Shown here piece by piece: positions 44,396 through 53,845 of a stretch of DNA of 64,000 nucleotides (within the stretch, counting starts at the first letter, position 1; every line of letters starts with the position of its first letter). Source of the DNA: Amycolatopsis pittospori (GTDB taxonomy: Bacteria > Actinomycetota > Actinomycetes > Mycobacteriales > Pseudonocardiaceae). The DNA lies in NCBI RefSeq assembly GCF_013870525.1, contig NZ_JACBXD010000026.1, positions 1 to 64,000 of the forward strand, in the 5' to 3' direction. Under the pieces are notes generated by a model. The model was not told where the DNA came from. It did not search any database and worked only from the letters and a program-made list of their open reading frames with translations. Made by a program: the position numbers and the translations under genes.

Positions 44396-44633
44396 ATGAC
44401 CCAATCCATGACCGCGGGACTCGACGCCTCGAAAGCAGAGTGGCTGCAGCTCGAAGTCGAACGCTACGTGGCCACTACAGGCGCCTACGGCCACTTCTGC
44501 GCCTACTCCGGCATGGGAGGCAGTGGAAGCCAGATCGATATGTTCGCCTGTGATACGTATCGGATTCCGTGGAGCTCCGTCCAACAACCACGTGTACGAC
44601 TGGAATCCGGTTCACGACGTGATCAACTGCTGA
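44396..44633 (+). pseudogene. Frameshifted remnant of a peptidase-inhibitor I36-like secreted protein
   Basis: The open frame reads LQLEVERYVATTGAYGHFCAYSGMGGSGSQIDMFACDTYRIPW. The C-terminus that fits continues in another frame after about 44577, as SNNHVYDWNPVHDVINC with a stop at 44631-44633. The FCAYSG and DMFACDTYRIPW motifs resemble I36-type inhibitors. No signal peptide is seen in frame, and the segment between the helix and FCAYSG seems deleted. It follows the small secreted gene and looks like a decayed relative of that locus. Confidence 0.5.
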
Positions 44634-44660
44634 CCGGTCCCTAGTCGACCGGCACGCGAA

Positions 44661-44694
44661 AGAGGCCCCGCGAGCGTCAGTCCACGGGGCCTCT
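44661..44694. terminator. Hairpin between the I36-like remnant and pdxS
   Basis: Perfect 10-base arms AGAGGCCCCG / CGGGGCCTCT with a 14-base loop. It ends 17 bases from the pdxS stop codon and can serve the minus-strand pdxS transcript, where CTTTCGCG follows. Confidence 0.7.
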
Positions 44695-44711
44695 CTTGCG
44701 GGCGAAGTCGC

Positions 44712-45626
44712 TTACCAGCCGCGCTCGGAAAGACGGTGCGGCTCGGGCACGTCGTCGACGTTGATGCCGACCATCGCTTCGCCCAGGCCGCGCGAGACCT
44801 TCGCGATGACGTCGGGGTCGTCGTAGAAGGTGGTGGCCTTGACGATGGCCTCGGCGCGCTGGGCCGGGTTGCCGGACTTGAAGATGCCGGAACCGACGAA
44901 CACGCCCTCGGCGCCGAGCTGCATCATCATCGCCGCGTCGGCCGGGGTCGCGATGCCGCCCGCGGTGAACAGCACGACCGGCAGCTTGCCCTTCGCGGCG
45001 ACCTCCTTGACGAGGTCGTACGGGGCCTGAAGTTCCTTCGCCGCAACGTAGAGCTCGTCCTCGGGCAGCGAGGAGAGGCGACGCAGCTCGGCGCGGATCT
45101 TGCGCATGTGCGTGGTCGCGTTCGAGACGTCGCCCGTGCCGGCCTCGCCCTTGGAGCGGATCATCGCCGCGCCCTCGTTGATCCGGCGCAGCGCCTCGCC
45201 GAGGTTGGTCGCACCACAGACGAAGGGAACGGTGAACGCCCACTTGTCGATGTGGTTCTCGTAGTCGGCCGGGGTCAGCACCTCGGACTCGTCGATGTAG
45301 TCGACGCCGAGCGACTGCAGCAATTGGGCCTCGACGAAGTGGCCGATGCGGGCCTTCGCCATGACCGGGATCGAGACGGCCTCGATGATGCCGTCGATCA
45401 GGTCCGGGTCGCTCATCCGGGCGACGCCGCCCTGCGCGCGGATGTCCGCGGGGACCCGCTCGAGCGCCATCACCGCGACGGCACCGGCGTCTTCGGCGAT
45501 CTTCGCCTGCTCGGCGGTGACCACGTCCATGATCACACCGCCCTTGAGCATCTCCGCCATGCCGCGCTTGACCCGGGCGGTGCCGGTGAGCGAGGTGGTG
45601 GCCGTGTTCGTGGACTCGTCAGACAC
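44712..45626 (-). CDS. pdxS: Pyridoxal 5'-phosphate synthase lyase subunit PdxS
   Basis: 304 residues from GTG 45626 with AAGG upstream; a longer in-frame extension runs into the upstream palindrome region. TIM-barrel synthase forming PLP from ribose-5-phosphate, glyceraldehyde-3-phosphate and ammonia: [39 protein letters not shown], the active Lys in [12 protein letters not shown], and [14 protein letters not shown]. It needs PdxT, encoded 22 kb away at 21970-22599. Confidence 0.97.
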   Translation of the reverse strand: MSDESTNTATTSLTGTARVKRGMAEMLKGGVIMDVVTAEQAKIAEDAGAVAVMALERVPADIRAQGGVARMSDPDLIDGIIEAVSIPVMAKARIGHFVEAQLLQSLGVDYIDESEVLTPADYENHIDKWAFTVPFVCGATNLGEALRRINEGAAMIRSKGEAGTGDVSNATTHMRKIRAELRRLSSLPEDELYVAAKELQAPYDLVKEVAAKGKLPVVLFTAGGIATPADAAMMMQLGAEGVFVGSGIFKSGNPAQRAEAIVKATTFYDDPDVIAKVSRGLGEAMVGINVDDVPEPHRLSERGW

Positions 45627-45752
45627 TGCTGGACCTTTCGGAAAGCGCACTGGGTGGTGTGACGCCTCCGAGGGTAGGCCGCTTTTGGACCTCTCAAGCA
45701 GGCCAGTTCGCGGCGATTTCAGCAGTCCACTGGGTGATCTAGGGCGCAATTG

Positions 45753-45800
45753 GTCCTCTGGATGCGGTAGTTGCGCGTGCAAGTACCGCATCCAGAGGAC
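45753..45800. repeat. Long intergenic palindrome (GTCCTCTGGATGCGGTA type)
   Basis: Perfect 17-base arms (45753-45769 and 45784-45800) around a 14-base centre, with partly paired sequence beyond. It lies between the FAD oxidoreductase end and pdxS start. No second copy is seen in the window. Confidence 0.8.
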
Positions 45801-45817
45801 TGAATGCGAAGAGAGCG

Positions 45818-47242
45818 CTAGCGCGCCAGGCCTTGTTCGAAGGCGAACAGGCCGTCCGGGTCGTATTTCCGCGCCACTCGGCGCAGCCTCGGCAGGCTCT
45901 CGCCGTAGTACGCCTTGGCCCAGTCCGGCATCTCCGGGTCGATGTAGTTGATGTAGCCCGCCGGCCCGAGTTCCCGGCCCAGTTCGTCCCGGACCCGGCC
46001 GATCACCCGCCGCGCTTCCGCCTCGCCGCCCGGCGCGGCCGTCCCGCGGATCACCTGGATGCTCCCGAGCGCGTCGCGGTGCGGGAAGCACGACTCGCTC
46101 GACGGCACCCTCGCGATGGCCCCGCCGTACGCGTCGAAGATCGTGTACAGCAGCGGATCGCTGGTCAGGAGCGACGCGAGCGCGTCGGGGTCCGGAACCG
46201 GATGGGTCAGCATCCTCGAAGTGGCCACGTAGTCCGCGCGTTCGCGGGCCGCGGCCGGGAAATCCTTCTCCTCGGCGAACGCGCGCATGGTGGCGAGGTG
46301 GCCTTGTTCGGTCACCTTCCGTTCGGTCGGCTCGGTGCCGACGCGGCGGATGAGGTCGTCGAGCAGCGGGTTCACCTGCGCGGGAGTGCCCACGAAACAG
46401 CCACCGCAGTTCGCGGCCGTCTCACCGAGGCCCATTCCGGACCACAGTTCGTCCGGCATCGCGGGCTGCCACTCCTGCCACGCCGCGACGAGATCGGCGA
46501 GCACCGCGGGCGGGAAGGTCAGCGCGAAGTTCGTGAGCGTCCGGGCGGGCGCCGTCCGGAAGGTGAACGACGTGACGATGCCGAAATTGCCGCCGCCACC
46601 GCCGCGCAACGCCCACAGCAGGTCCGGCGCGGTCTCCGCCGAAACCGGACGCGCTTTCCCGTCCGCGCCGACGAACCGCGCGGACTCCAGACGGTCGCAG
46701 GTCAGTCCGTATTTGCGGCCCAGGACGCCGATCCCGCCGCCGAGGGTGAGCCCGGCGATGCCGACCGCGGGACAGCTGCCGGCGGGCAAGGCACGACCCG
46801 CCGCCGCCAGCGCTTCGTACACCTGGCCGAGCAGCGCGCCCGCCCCGATCTTGGCGCGGCCACCCGGAAGGATTTCGATCGCGTTCAGCCGGGAGAGGTC
46901 GACGACCAGCCCTTTGTCCACAAGGGAATATCCGGCGTAGCTGTGCCCTCCCGAACGCGCCGCGATCGGGATCCGTTGCCGGGCCGCGAAATCGACGCAG
47001 CGCCGGACGTCGTCCTCATTCGCACATACTGCGACGCCGGCGGGCAGCCGGTGGTCGTAGAGACTGAAAAACCCGAGCCGCGCTTCGTCGTAGCCGGGTT
47101 CACCGGGCCGGTACAGCTCACCGGCCAGCCTGGCGCGCAGCCGCTCCCATTCGCCGCCGCCCTCGGGTATCGCCGCGGGCACCGCGACCAGGGCCGGAAC
47201 CGCGCCGGCCCACCGTAGAACGGTTCGTCTGTCGAGCTCCAT
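45818..47242 (-). CDS. FAD-binding oxidoreductase (berberine-bridge-like) with Tat signal
   Basis: 474 residues. [24 protein letters not shown] start looks like a Tat signal. It has a PCMH-type FAD-binding domain ([10 protein letters not shown] with the His expected to bind [30 protein letters not shown]) and a C-terminal BBE motif ([40 protein letters not shown]). Such oxidases act on sugars, alkaloids or polyketides. The covalent-Cys region reads [16 protein letters not shown], consistent with bicovalent attachment, though this was not checked by structure. Confidence 0.92.
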   Translation of the reverse strand: MELDRRTVLRWAGAVPALVAVPAAIPEGGGEWERLRARLAGELYRPGEPGYDEARLGFFSLYDHRLPAGVAVCANEDDVRRCVDFAARQRIPIAARSGGHSYAGYSLVDKGLVVDLSRLNAIEILPGGRAKIGAGALLGQVYEALAAAGRALPAGSCPAVGIAGLTLGGGIGVLGRKYGLTCDRLESARFVGADGKARPVSAETAPDLLWALRGGGGGNFGIVTSFTFRTAPARTLTNFALTFPPAVLADLVAAWQEWQPAMPDELWSGMGLGETAANCGGCFVGTPAQVNPLLDDLIRRVGTEPTERKVTEQGHLATMRAFAEEKDFPAAARERADYVATSRMLTHPVPDPDALASLLTSDPLLYTIFDAYGGAIARVPSSESCFPHRDALGSIQVIRGTAAPGGEAEARRVIGRVRDELGRELGPAGYINYIDPEMPDWAKAYYGESLPRLRRVARKYDPDGLFAFEQGLAR

Positions 47243-47407
47243 CGCTCATCCCCCCACCATCGGATTCGTCTCCGGGTGTCCGCCATCGAGCATAACGGCG
47301 GGTCGACATTCGGGGGGTCCCTCGCCGGTCGCCTTGCCGCGACGCCCGTCTCGGGTGTGTGATCGAGGACACACCTGTTCACGGCGTCGTGTGGTGAGGA
47401 GATCGGC

Positions 47408-49516
47408 ATGGCCGACAAACAGAGCAAGAACGGAGACTCCGGGGCCGCCGTCGCTGTGGACGACCCGGCGAAAGTGCGCAACGTCGTCCTGGTCGGGCCG
47501 TCGGGATCGGGCAAGACGACGCTCGCCGAAGCGCTGCTCGCCGCGTCCGGCACGGTGACCCGGGCGGGCTCCGTCGTGGAGGGCACCACGGTGTGCGACC
47601 ACGACCCCGCCGCGGTCCGGCAGCAACGGTCGGTCGGCCTCTCGGTCGCCCCGGTGCTGCACCAGGACCACAAGATCAACCTCATCGACACCCCCGGTTA
47701 CGCCGATTTCGTCGGCGAACTGCGCGCCGGGCTCCGCGCCGCCGACGCGGCGCTGTTCGTCGTCTGCGCGGCGGAAGGCGTGGACGCGGCCACGATCGCG
47801 GTGTGGGAGGAATGCGCGGCCGTCGGGATGCCGAGGGCGGTGGTCGTCTCCCGGCTCGACCATCATCGCGCCGACCCCGAAGGCGAGATCGCGGCCTGTC
47901 AGGCGGCCTTCGGCGCCGGTGTCCTGCCTCTGTACCTGCCCGCTCGCGACGGCCTCGTCGGGCTGATCACCCGTCGCTACCTCGACTACTCGCAAGGCTT
48001 CCCGCCCCAGGTCGGCGAGCCGGACGAAGCCGACCTCGCCCGGATGACCGAAGCTCGCAACGAGTTGATCGAAGGCGTCATCGCCGAGAGCGAGGACGAG
48101 TCCTTGATGGACCGGTACCTCGCCGGCGAGGAGATCCCCGAAGACACGCTGATCGCCGACCTCGAGACCGCCGTCGCGCGTGGGTCCTTCCATCCGGTGA
48201 TCCCGGTGTGCGCGACGACCGGGGTCGGGCTCGCCGAGATCCTCGACGGGATCGTGCGTGCCTTCCCGTCGCCGCTGGAGCACGTCCCGCCGGAGGTCAC
48301 CTCCCCCACCGGCGAGCCGCACGCGAGTCTCCGCGCCGATCCCGACGGCCCCCTCGCCGCCGAGGTCGTCCGGACCGCCGTCGACTCCTATGTCGGCCGG
48401 GTGTCCCTGGTCCGCGTGTTCTCCGGGACGCTTCGCCCGGAGCGTCCGGTACACGTCTCCGGTCACGGACTCGCCGAACGCGGGCACGAGGACCACGACG
48501 CCGACGAACGCGTCGCGCATCTGTACTCACCGCTCGGCGCGAACCTGCGCGAGGTCCCGTACTGCGTCGCGGGAGACCTCTGCGCGCTGACCAAGGTCGG
48601 CTCGGCCGAGACCGGCGACACCGTGTCCTCGCCCGACGATCCACTGATCATGAAGCCGTGGACGATGCCGGAACCGCTGTTGCCGGTCGCCGTCATCGCG
48701 AAGACGCGCAGCGACGAGGACACGTTGGCGCGCAACCTTTCCCGGCTCGTCGCCGGTGACCCGACGCTGCGGCTGGACCGCAACGCCGAGACCAACCAGC
48801 TGGTGCTGTGGTGCATGGGTGAGGCGCACGCCGACGTCGTGCTGTCGCGGCTGCGCGCGGGCGGCGCCGACGTGGACACCGAACCCGTCCGCATCAGCCT
48901 GCGCTCGACCTTCGCCGGACCCGGCCGCGGGCACGGGCGGCACGTGAAGCAGTCCGGCGGTCACGGCCAGTTCGCCGTCTGCGACATCGAGGTCCAGCCG
49001 CTGCCGAGGGGTTCGGGGTTCGAGTTCGTGGACAAGGTCGTCGGCGGATCGGTGCCGCACCAGTTCATCCCGAGCGTCGAGAAGGGAGTCCGGGCCCAGG
49101 CTAAGCGAGGACTGGTCGACGGATATCCGCTGATCGACATCCGCGTGACCCTCGTGGACGGCAAGGCGCACAGCGTCGACTCGTCGGACGCGGCGTTCCA
49201 GACCGCGGGCGCGCTGGCGCTGAAGGAGGCCGCCGCGGCCGGGAAGATCGCGTTGCTCGAACCGCTCGAAGAAGTGGCCGTCCGGCTTCCGGACGAACAC
49301 CTCGGCACCGTGCTGGGCGACCTGTCGTCCCGCCGCGGCCGCGTGCTCGGCACGGAATCGGGCGAAGGCGGCCGCACGGTCATCCGCGCCGAGGTTCCCG
49401 CCGTCGAACTGTTGCGCTACGCGATCGATCTGCGTTCGCTGACCTCGGGTACGGCGACGTTCACGCGCAAGCACGCCCGCTTCGAGCCCATGCCGGAAGG
49501 AGCCGTGGCGCTCTAG
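47408..49516 (+). CDS. Elongation factor G-like protein EF-G2
   Basis: 702 residues. EF-G layout: GTPase (P-loop GPSGSGKTT; DTPG in NLIDTPGYADFV), then domains II-V, including QSGGHGQFAVCDIEVQPL and the C-terminal domain. The expected NKxD specificity motif reads SRLD (VVVSRLDHHRA), so the Asn/Lys pair is lost. It matches the fusA2-like group of actinobacteria, whose role is not canonical translocation. It is on its own, convergent with the xdhC-like gene and sharing the four bases CTAG with its end. Confidence 0.9.
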   Translation: MADKQSKNGDSGAAVAVDDPAKVRNVVLVGPSGSGKTTLAEALLAASGTVTRAGSVVEGTTVCDHDPAAVRQQRSVGLSVAPVLHQDHKINLIDTPGYADFVGELRAGLRAADAALFVVCAAEGVDAATIAVWEECAAVGMPRAVVVSRLDHHRADPEGEIAACQAAFGAGVLPLYLPARDGLVGLITRRYLDYSQGFPPQVGEPDEADLARMTEARNELIEGVIAESEDESLMDRYLAGEEIPEDTLIADLETAVARGSFHPVIPVCATTGVGLAEILDGIVRAFPSPLEHVPPEVTSPTGEPHASLRADPDGPLAAEVVRTAVDSYVGRVSLVRVFSGTLRPERPVHVSGHGLAERGHEDHDADERVAHLYSPLGANLREVPYCVAGDLCALTKVGSAETGDTVSSPDDPLIMKPWTMPEPLLPVAVIAKTRSDEDTLARNLSRLVAGDPTLRLDRNAETNQLVLWCMGEAHADVVLSRLRAGGADVDTEPVRISLRSTFAGPGRGHGRHVKQSGGHGQFAVCDIEVQPLPRGSGFEFVDKVVGGSVPHQFIPSVEKGVRAQAKRGLVDGYPLIDIRVTLVDGKAHSVDSSDAAFQTAGALALKEAAAAGKIALLEPLEEVAVRLPDEHLGTVLGDLSSRRGRVLGTESGEGGRTVIRAEVPAVELLRYAIDLRSLTSGTATFTRKHARFEPMPEGAVAL

Positions 49517-49971
49517 AACTCAAAGCCGCCGGGGCGCCCGTTCCGGTCGGCGAGCAGACCGGCCAACGTGGCGATGGCGATTTCGGGCGACTTACGGGAG
49601 CCGATGTTCAACCCGACCGGCCGGTGCACCCGCGCGATCTCGGCGTCCGGGACGCCGAGCGCCTGAAGCGCGACCACGTGCGGTCCGGCGTGACGCGGGT
49701 TGCCCAGCACCCCGACCCAGCGGGCCGGGTGGTCCAGCACGGCCTTGAGCGCGTCACCGAGTTCGGGCCGGTCGTGATCGGTGACGACCACGTCGGCGTC
49801 CGCCCCGAGTTCAGGCACCGTCGAGACGACCTCGAAGCCGTCCACGACGTCCGTCGCCCGCGCGCCGTCCGGCTCGAACAACACCGGCGTGTAGCCGAGG
49901 TCCTTGCCGTACCGCAGGAGGAACGACGCGACCGGCGTCGCGAACACCGCGACCAACATCGGCTCGCTCAT
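49513..49971 (-). CDS. XdhC/CoxI-family Rossmann-domain protein
   Basis: 152 residues. It fits the C-terminal Rossmann part of XdhC: FEPDGARATDVVDG, DADVVVTDHDR, WVGVLGNPRHAGPHVVAL, RVHRPVGLNIGSRKSPEIAIATLAGLL. The N-terminal XdhC half (with its GxCxxxG-type motif) is absent. XdhC proteins mature molybdenum enzymes; no such enzyme is in this window. It follows the LemA-like gene on the same strand. Confidence 0.85.
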   Translation of the reverse strand: MSEPMLVAVFATPVASFLLRYGKDLGYTPVLFEPDGARATDVVDGFEVVSTVPELGADADVVVTDHDRPELGDALKAVLDHPARWVGVLGNPRHAGPHVVALQALGVPDAEIARVHRPVGLNIGSRKSPEIAIATLAGLLADRNGRPGGFEF

Positions 49972-49983
49972 GGGTTCTTCCTC

Positions 49984-50466
49984 CTAGAAGTCGGGTTCGG
50001 CGATCTCGAAGTACTCCGGGAGCGGAGCCGTGCCGGCAAGCCCGAAGTACCGGACCTTCCGCCGACGCCGCAGGTGCAGTGTGTCCCGGACGGCGTCGTT
50101 GTGCACCCGCCGCGCGATGACGACGCGATGCTCGGCGTCGTTCAGTTCCTCGGCCAGCGGCGGAAGCAACGTCGTCCGGTCGATCCGCGCCAGCCGCAGT
50201 GTCAGCTCGTTCTCCTCGGCTTCGCGATCGGCCCGGTCCGCGCGCTCGGCGCGTTCGGCCAGCCGACGCAGGTCCTCGTCACCCAGGATCACCGCGGCCG
50301 CCCTGGCGACGACGGCGCGCCTGCCGAGTGCCGCGTCGAGTGCCGCCCAGCCCGCGTCCGTGCGGACGTGCAGCCGGTCCAGCCGGTTCGCCGTGGCGAG
50401 CAGGAACAGCCCGCCCAGCACCACGATCACGGCGACCAGTCCGCCGATCCAGACCCAGGTCGTCAT
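49984..50466 (-). CDS. LemA-like membrane protein
   Basis: 160 residues. One N-terminal helix (VWIGGLVAVIVVLGGLFLLATAN), then a LemA-like helical bundle: LDRLHVRTDAGWAALDAALGRRAVVARAAAV, and AEHRVVIARRVHNDAVRDTL ending YFGLAGTAPLPEYFEI. LemA proteins are bacterial membrane proteins of unclear function. The ATG overlaps the pimA stop (ATGA). It is shorter than usual but keeps the family ends. Confidence 0.7.
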   Translation of the reverse strand: MTTWVWIGGLVAVIVVLGGLFLLATANRLDRLHVRTDAGWAALDAALGRRAVVARAAAVILGDEDLRRLAERAERADRADREAEENELTLRLARIDRTTLLPPLAEELNDAEHRVVIARRVHNDAVRDTLHLRRRRKVRYFGLAGTAPLPEYFEIAEPDF

Positions 50467-51608
50467 CGGCTGAACTCGCGTTCGCCCGCGCCGACCCGCC
50501 GGGGGTCGGCGGCGATCGCCGCCTCGTACACCCGCAGGACCTGCGTGGTGACCACGGACCAGTCGAACATCGCGACCCGCTCCCCCGCGGCCGCCGCCAG
50601 CGAAACGCGCTGTGCCGGGTCGCCGAGCAGCTCGCGGAGACCGTCGGCGAGCGCGGCCGCGTCACCGGTCTCGGTGAGCATTCCGGCCTTGCCGTCGTCG
50701 AGCACTCGCCGGAACGAATCCAGCCCACTCGCGAGCACCGGCGTCCCCGCCGCCATCGCCTCGGTGAGGATCATCCCGAAACTCTCGCCGCCCGTGTTGG
50801 GCGCGCAGTAGACGTCGACGCTGCGCAGCGCCCGCGCCTTCGTCTCGTCGTCGACCTGGCCCAGCAGATCGATATGCGACGCCAGCTCCGGCCCGGCCTC
50901 CCGCCTGAGCTGATCGGCGTCGCCTCGGCCGACGACCAGGAGCCTCAGGTCCTCGAAGTCCGGCAGCAGCATCCGCAACGCTTCCAGGAGCACACCCATC
51001 CCCTTGCGGGGCTCGGTGTACCGCCCGACGAACCCGACCGTGCCGCCCGCTCGCGGGTAACCCTCCAGCGGGAGCGCGCGGGAGAAGAAGTCGACGTCGA
51101 CGCCGTTGGGCACCTCGACGGCGTCACCGCCGGCGTGCTCGACCTGGACCCGCCGGGCCAGTGCCGACACCGCGATCCGCGCGGTGATCTTCTCCAGCAG
51201 CGGCCGCAGCACCGGCTGGAACGCCGCCAGCGTGCGCGAGCGCGTCGTCGCGGTGTGGAAGGTCGCGACGATCGGGCCGTCCGCGACCTTCAGCGCCAGC
51301 AGGGAAAGACTCGGGGCGGCCGGTTCGTGCAGGTGCAGGACGTCGAATTCGCCGTCGCGGATCCAGCGCCGCACCCGGGCGTAGGACACCGGGCCGAACT
51401 GCAGGCGAGCGACCGAGCCGTTGTACCGGATGCCGAGCGCCTTGCCGGCGGGGACGACGAAGTCCGGGACGTCGGAATCCTCGTCCGCCGGAGCGAGCAC
51501 GGAAACCTCGTGGCCGCGCGCGAGAAGCGCCTTCGCGAGATCGATGACGTGGCCCTGTACGCCGCCCGGCACGTCGAACGAGTAGGGGCAGACGATCCCG
51601 ATCTTCAT
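50463..51608 (-). CDS. pimA: Phosphatidylinositol alpha-mannosyltransferase
   Basis: 381 residues from ATG 51608, matching the family start MKIGIVCPYSFDVPGGVQGH; ATG 51626 is in frame and no clear ribosome site chooses between them. GT-B glycosyltransferase family 4: N-terminal GGVQGHVIDLA loop, HLHEPAAPSLSLL, GFVGRYTEPRKG, and the EX7E-type segment GESFGMILTEAMAAG. It transfers the first mannose from GDP-mannose to phosphatidylinositol at the inner face of the membrane. Neighbours pgsA and the acyltransferase act just before and after it. Confidence 0.93.
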   Translation of the reverse strand: MKIGIVCPYSFDVPGGVQGHVIDLAKALLARGHEVSVLAPADEDSDVPDFVVPAGKALGIRYNGSVARLQFGPVSYARVRRWIRDGEFDVLHLHEPAAPSLSLLALKVADGPIVATFHTATTRSRTLAAFQPVLRPLLEKITARIAVSALARRVQVEHAGGDAVEVPNGVDVDFFSRALPLEGYPRAGGTVGFVGRYTEPRKGMGVLLEALRMLLPDFEDLRLLVVGRGDADQLRREAGPELASHIDLLGQVDDETKARALRSVDVYCAPNTGGESFGMILTEAMAAGTPVLASGLDSFRRVLDDGKAGMLTETGDAAALADGLRELLGDPAQRVSLAAAAGERVAMFDWSVVTTQVLRVYEAAIAADPRRVGAGEREFSR

Positions 51609-51630
51609 GACCCGCGCCTGAGCCATCGGC

Positions 51631-52548
51631 TCAACTCGCTTCGCCGAGGTCGATGTCTTCCCCGGCTTCGAAGTCGGAGAGCCAGAACTTCTGCATCATG
51701 TGCCAGTCCGCCGGATGCGCGGCGATGTCGCCGGCGAAGATGTCGGCCAGCGCCTGGGTGGCCGCCGGGACCTCGGACCGGTTCGTGACCCGGATCCGCG
51801 GGTGCAGGCGGATCTGCCAGCCGTCCTCGGTGAACCAGCAGCCCGCCGGGATCAGCGCGGCGCCGGTGGTCGCGGCCAGCCTGGCCGGTCCGCCGGGCAT
51901 CTTGGTCTGCTCGCCGAAGAACTTGACCGGCACACCCGAATTCGTCAGGTCCCGGTCCCCCACCAGGCAGATCGCCTTGTTCTCCCGCAGCCGCTTGAGC
52001 AGGACGCGCATCGCGGAACTGTCGCCTGTCAGCGGCACGATCTCGAAGCCGAGCGATTCGCGGTAGGAGACGAACCGCTGGTAGAGGGACTCGGGTTTCA
52101 GCCGCTCCGCGACCGTGGTGAAGCCGCCGAGGTAGTCCGCGAGCCAGACTCCGGCGGCGTCCCAGTTACCGCTGTGCGGCAGCGCCATCACCGCGCCGTT
52201 GCCCTCGGCGAGGGCGGCGTCGAGGTTCTCGACCCCGGTGATCGACTGGGCGACCTTGCGGCTGACGTCCTTGTGGTCCATCGAGGGCAGCCGGAACATC
52301 TCGTGCCAGTAGCGGGCGTAGGACCGCATCGCGCGGCGGGTCAGTTCGTCGAGTTCGACCTCGTCCGCCTGCGGTACGACCCGGGCGAGGTTGGTCCGCA
52401 GCTGCCGTACGCCTCCGCCGTCGCGCCGGACGGCGAGATCCGCGCCCAGTCCGAAGGTCACCGAGCCGAGCGACTCCGGCAGCCAGCGCGCGAGCCGCCA
52501 GCCCGCCGCGTAGCCGAAGTCGCTCAAACGCTGGGAGAACCCGCTCAC
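51631..52548 (-). CDS. Phosphatidylinositol mannoside acyltransferase
   Basis: 305 residues from GTG 52548, in a 4-base GTGA overlap with pgsA. LpxL/HtrB-type lipid acyltransferase: HSGNWDAAGVWLA (the HxxxxD catalytic pair), GDRDLTNSGVPVKFFGE, and MPGGPARLAATTGAALIPAGCW. It should acylate the mannose of PIM. Order pgsA, acyltransferase, pimA is the mycobacterial PIM operon order. Confidence 0.93.
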   Translation of the reverse strand: MSGFSQRLSDFGYAAGWRLARWLPESLGSVTFGLGADLAVRRDGGGVRQLRTNLARVVPQADEVELDELTRRAMRSYARYWHEMFRLPSMDHKDVSRKVAQSITGVENLDAALAEGNGAVMALPHSGNWDAAGVWLADYLGGFTTVAERLKPESLYQRFVSYRESLGFEIVPLTGDSSAMRVLLKRLRENKAICLVGDRDLTNSGVPVKFFGEQTKMPGGPARLAATTGAALIPAGCWFTEDGWQIRLHPRIRVTNRSEVPAATQALADIFAGDIAAHPADWHMMQKFWLSDFEAGEDIDLGEAS

Positions 52549-53186
52549 GAGCCGGCCTCCCCGGCGGGTGGACCGGCGGCCTTGGCGGCCCGGGCCGCCT
52601 TCGCGACCGCGGCCGTCCGCTGGAGCAGGGTGATCACCGAAAGGACGGCGAGCAGCCAGAGCGTGATGTCCACGGTGTACGGAACGCCCAGACCGTGCAG
52701 TCCGGTTCCCACGAGGGCGATGATCAGTCGTTCGGCGCGTTCGACGAGCCCGCCGTCCGCCTCCAGCCCGGAGGCCTCGGCGCGGGCCTTCACGTACGAG
52801 ATGACCTGCGCGAGCACCAGGCAGATCAGCGCGGCGGCCGCGGCCGGACGGTTGTCGTCGTGGACGAAGCACCACCACGCGATCGCGGCGAAGAGCGCGC
52901 CGTCGACCAGCCTGTCGCAGGTCGCGTCGAGGACGGCCCCGAACGCCGTGCCGTACCCGCGGGCGCGGGCCATCGCGCCGTCGAGCAGGTCCAGCATCGC
53001 GAAGCCCCACACGGTGAAGGTGCCCCACAGCAGCATGTCGTTCGGGAAGAACCCGAGCGCGCAGAGCACCGCGCCGGCCGTGCCGATCACGGTCATCGCG
53101 TTCGGGGTCAGACCGGCGCGCACGAGCACCTTCCCCATCGGGTCGGTGACGCGGGAAACGGAGGCGCGCGCGAAAATGTTGAGCAT
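52545..53186 (-). CDS. pgsA: Phosphatidylinositol phosphate synthase
   Basis: 213 residues from ATG 53186; a longer in-frame extension to 53372 runs into the convergent-side spacer without a site. CDP-alcohol phosphatidyltransferase with the signature DGAMARARGYGTAFGAVLDATCDR (DG-x2-AR-x8-G-x3-D-x3-D) and about five membrane helices. It makes phosphatidylinositol phosphate from CDP-diacylglycerol and inositol phosphate, the start of PIM synthesis. Confidence 0.93.
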   Translation of the reverse strand: MLNIFARASVSRVTDPMGKVLVRAGLTPNAMTVIGTAGAVLCALGFFPNDMLLWGTFTVWGFAMLDLLDGAMARARGYGTAFGAVLDATCDRLVDGALFAAIAWWCFVHDDNRPAAAAALICLVLAQVISYVKARAEASGLEADGGLVERAERLIIALVGTGLHGLGVPYTVDITLWLLAVLSVITLLQRTAAVAKAARAAKAAGPPAGEAGS

Positions 53187-53287
53187 CGGTTCTTCAGGTG
53201 CACCTAAGCAGCAGGGTCGGTTGGGCGTCCGAAGCCTATCCACCCGCACCGACAGCACCGAAGCGCCCGCCCTGGACCGGCTTTCGA

Positions 53288-53827
53288 TCAGTCCGCTTTG
53301 GCCAGTTCGGGCGCGTCCAGCAGCTCGCCGGATTCCTCCCGCAACGCCAGTTCCGCCTCCGCCGCGGCACATTTCGGCGACAGCCGCGCCAGCACGGCGG
53401 CACTGATCTCGCCGAGCGCCTGCACCTGCTCGGGGGCCAGCGGGTCGAAGAGACTCTCGCGAACCGCCTCGACATGGCCGGGCGCGGCCTTCTCCAGCGC
53501 GGCGAACCCTTCGGCGGTGAGCACCGCCCAGGAACCGCGTTTGTCGGTGGGGCAGGACTCACGGCGCACCCAGCCGTTGGCCTCGAGCCGCGCGACCGCG
53601 TGCGAGAGCCTGCTGCGCGACGCCTTGCGCGCGTCGGCGAGCTCACTCATCCGCAGCTGACGGCCCGGCGCCTCGGACAGCGCGACGAGCACCTCGTAGT
53701 AGGTGTGGGGCATGCCCGCCTCGTGCTGGAGCTGGCCCTCCAGGTGCGCCTGCAGCATCCGCGTGGCCGCGGAGAAGTCACGCCAGACTTTTTGCTCCTC
53801 GTCGGAGAGCCATCGGGGTTCGGACAT
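53288..53827 (-). CDS. MarR-family transcriptional regulator
   Basis: 179 residues from ATG 53827; the in-frame start at 53863 would overlap its own operator. Winged helix: LSEAPGRQLRMSELADARKASRSRLSHAVARLEANGWVRRESCPTDKRG, the MarR core, flanked by dimerisation helices. It is divergent from yceI-like 53948 with two 16-base palindromes GGTTGA(A/G)CGCTCAACC between them, and a similar site lies upstream of the nitroreductase at 57392. Likely represses all three; the ligand is unknown. Confidence 0.92.
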   Translation of the reverse strand: MSEPRWLSDEEQKVWRDFSAATRMLQAHLEGQLQHEAGMPHTYYEVLVALSEAPGRQLRMSELADARKASRSRLSHAVARLEANGWVRRESCPTDKRGSWAVLTAEGFAALEKAAPGHVEAVRESLFDPLAPEQVQALGEISAAVLARLSPKCAAAEAELALREESGELLDAPELAKAD

Positions 53828-53845
53828 GTCTCTCATTCTACCCCT

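Noticed and set aside
45833..47218. 461-residue open frame antisense to the FAD oxidoreductase
   Set aside because: Composition of a shadow; the opposite gene has complete FAD-binding motifs.
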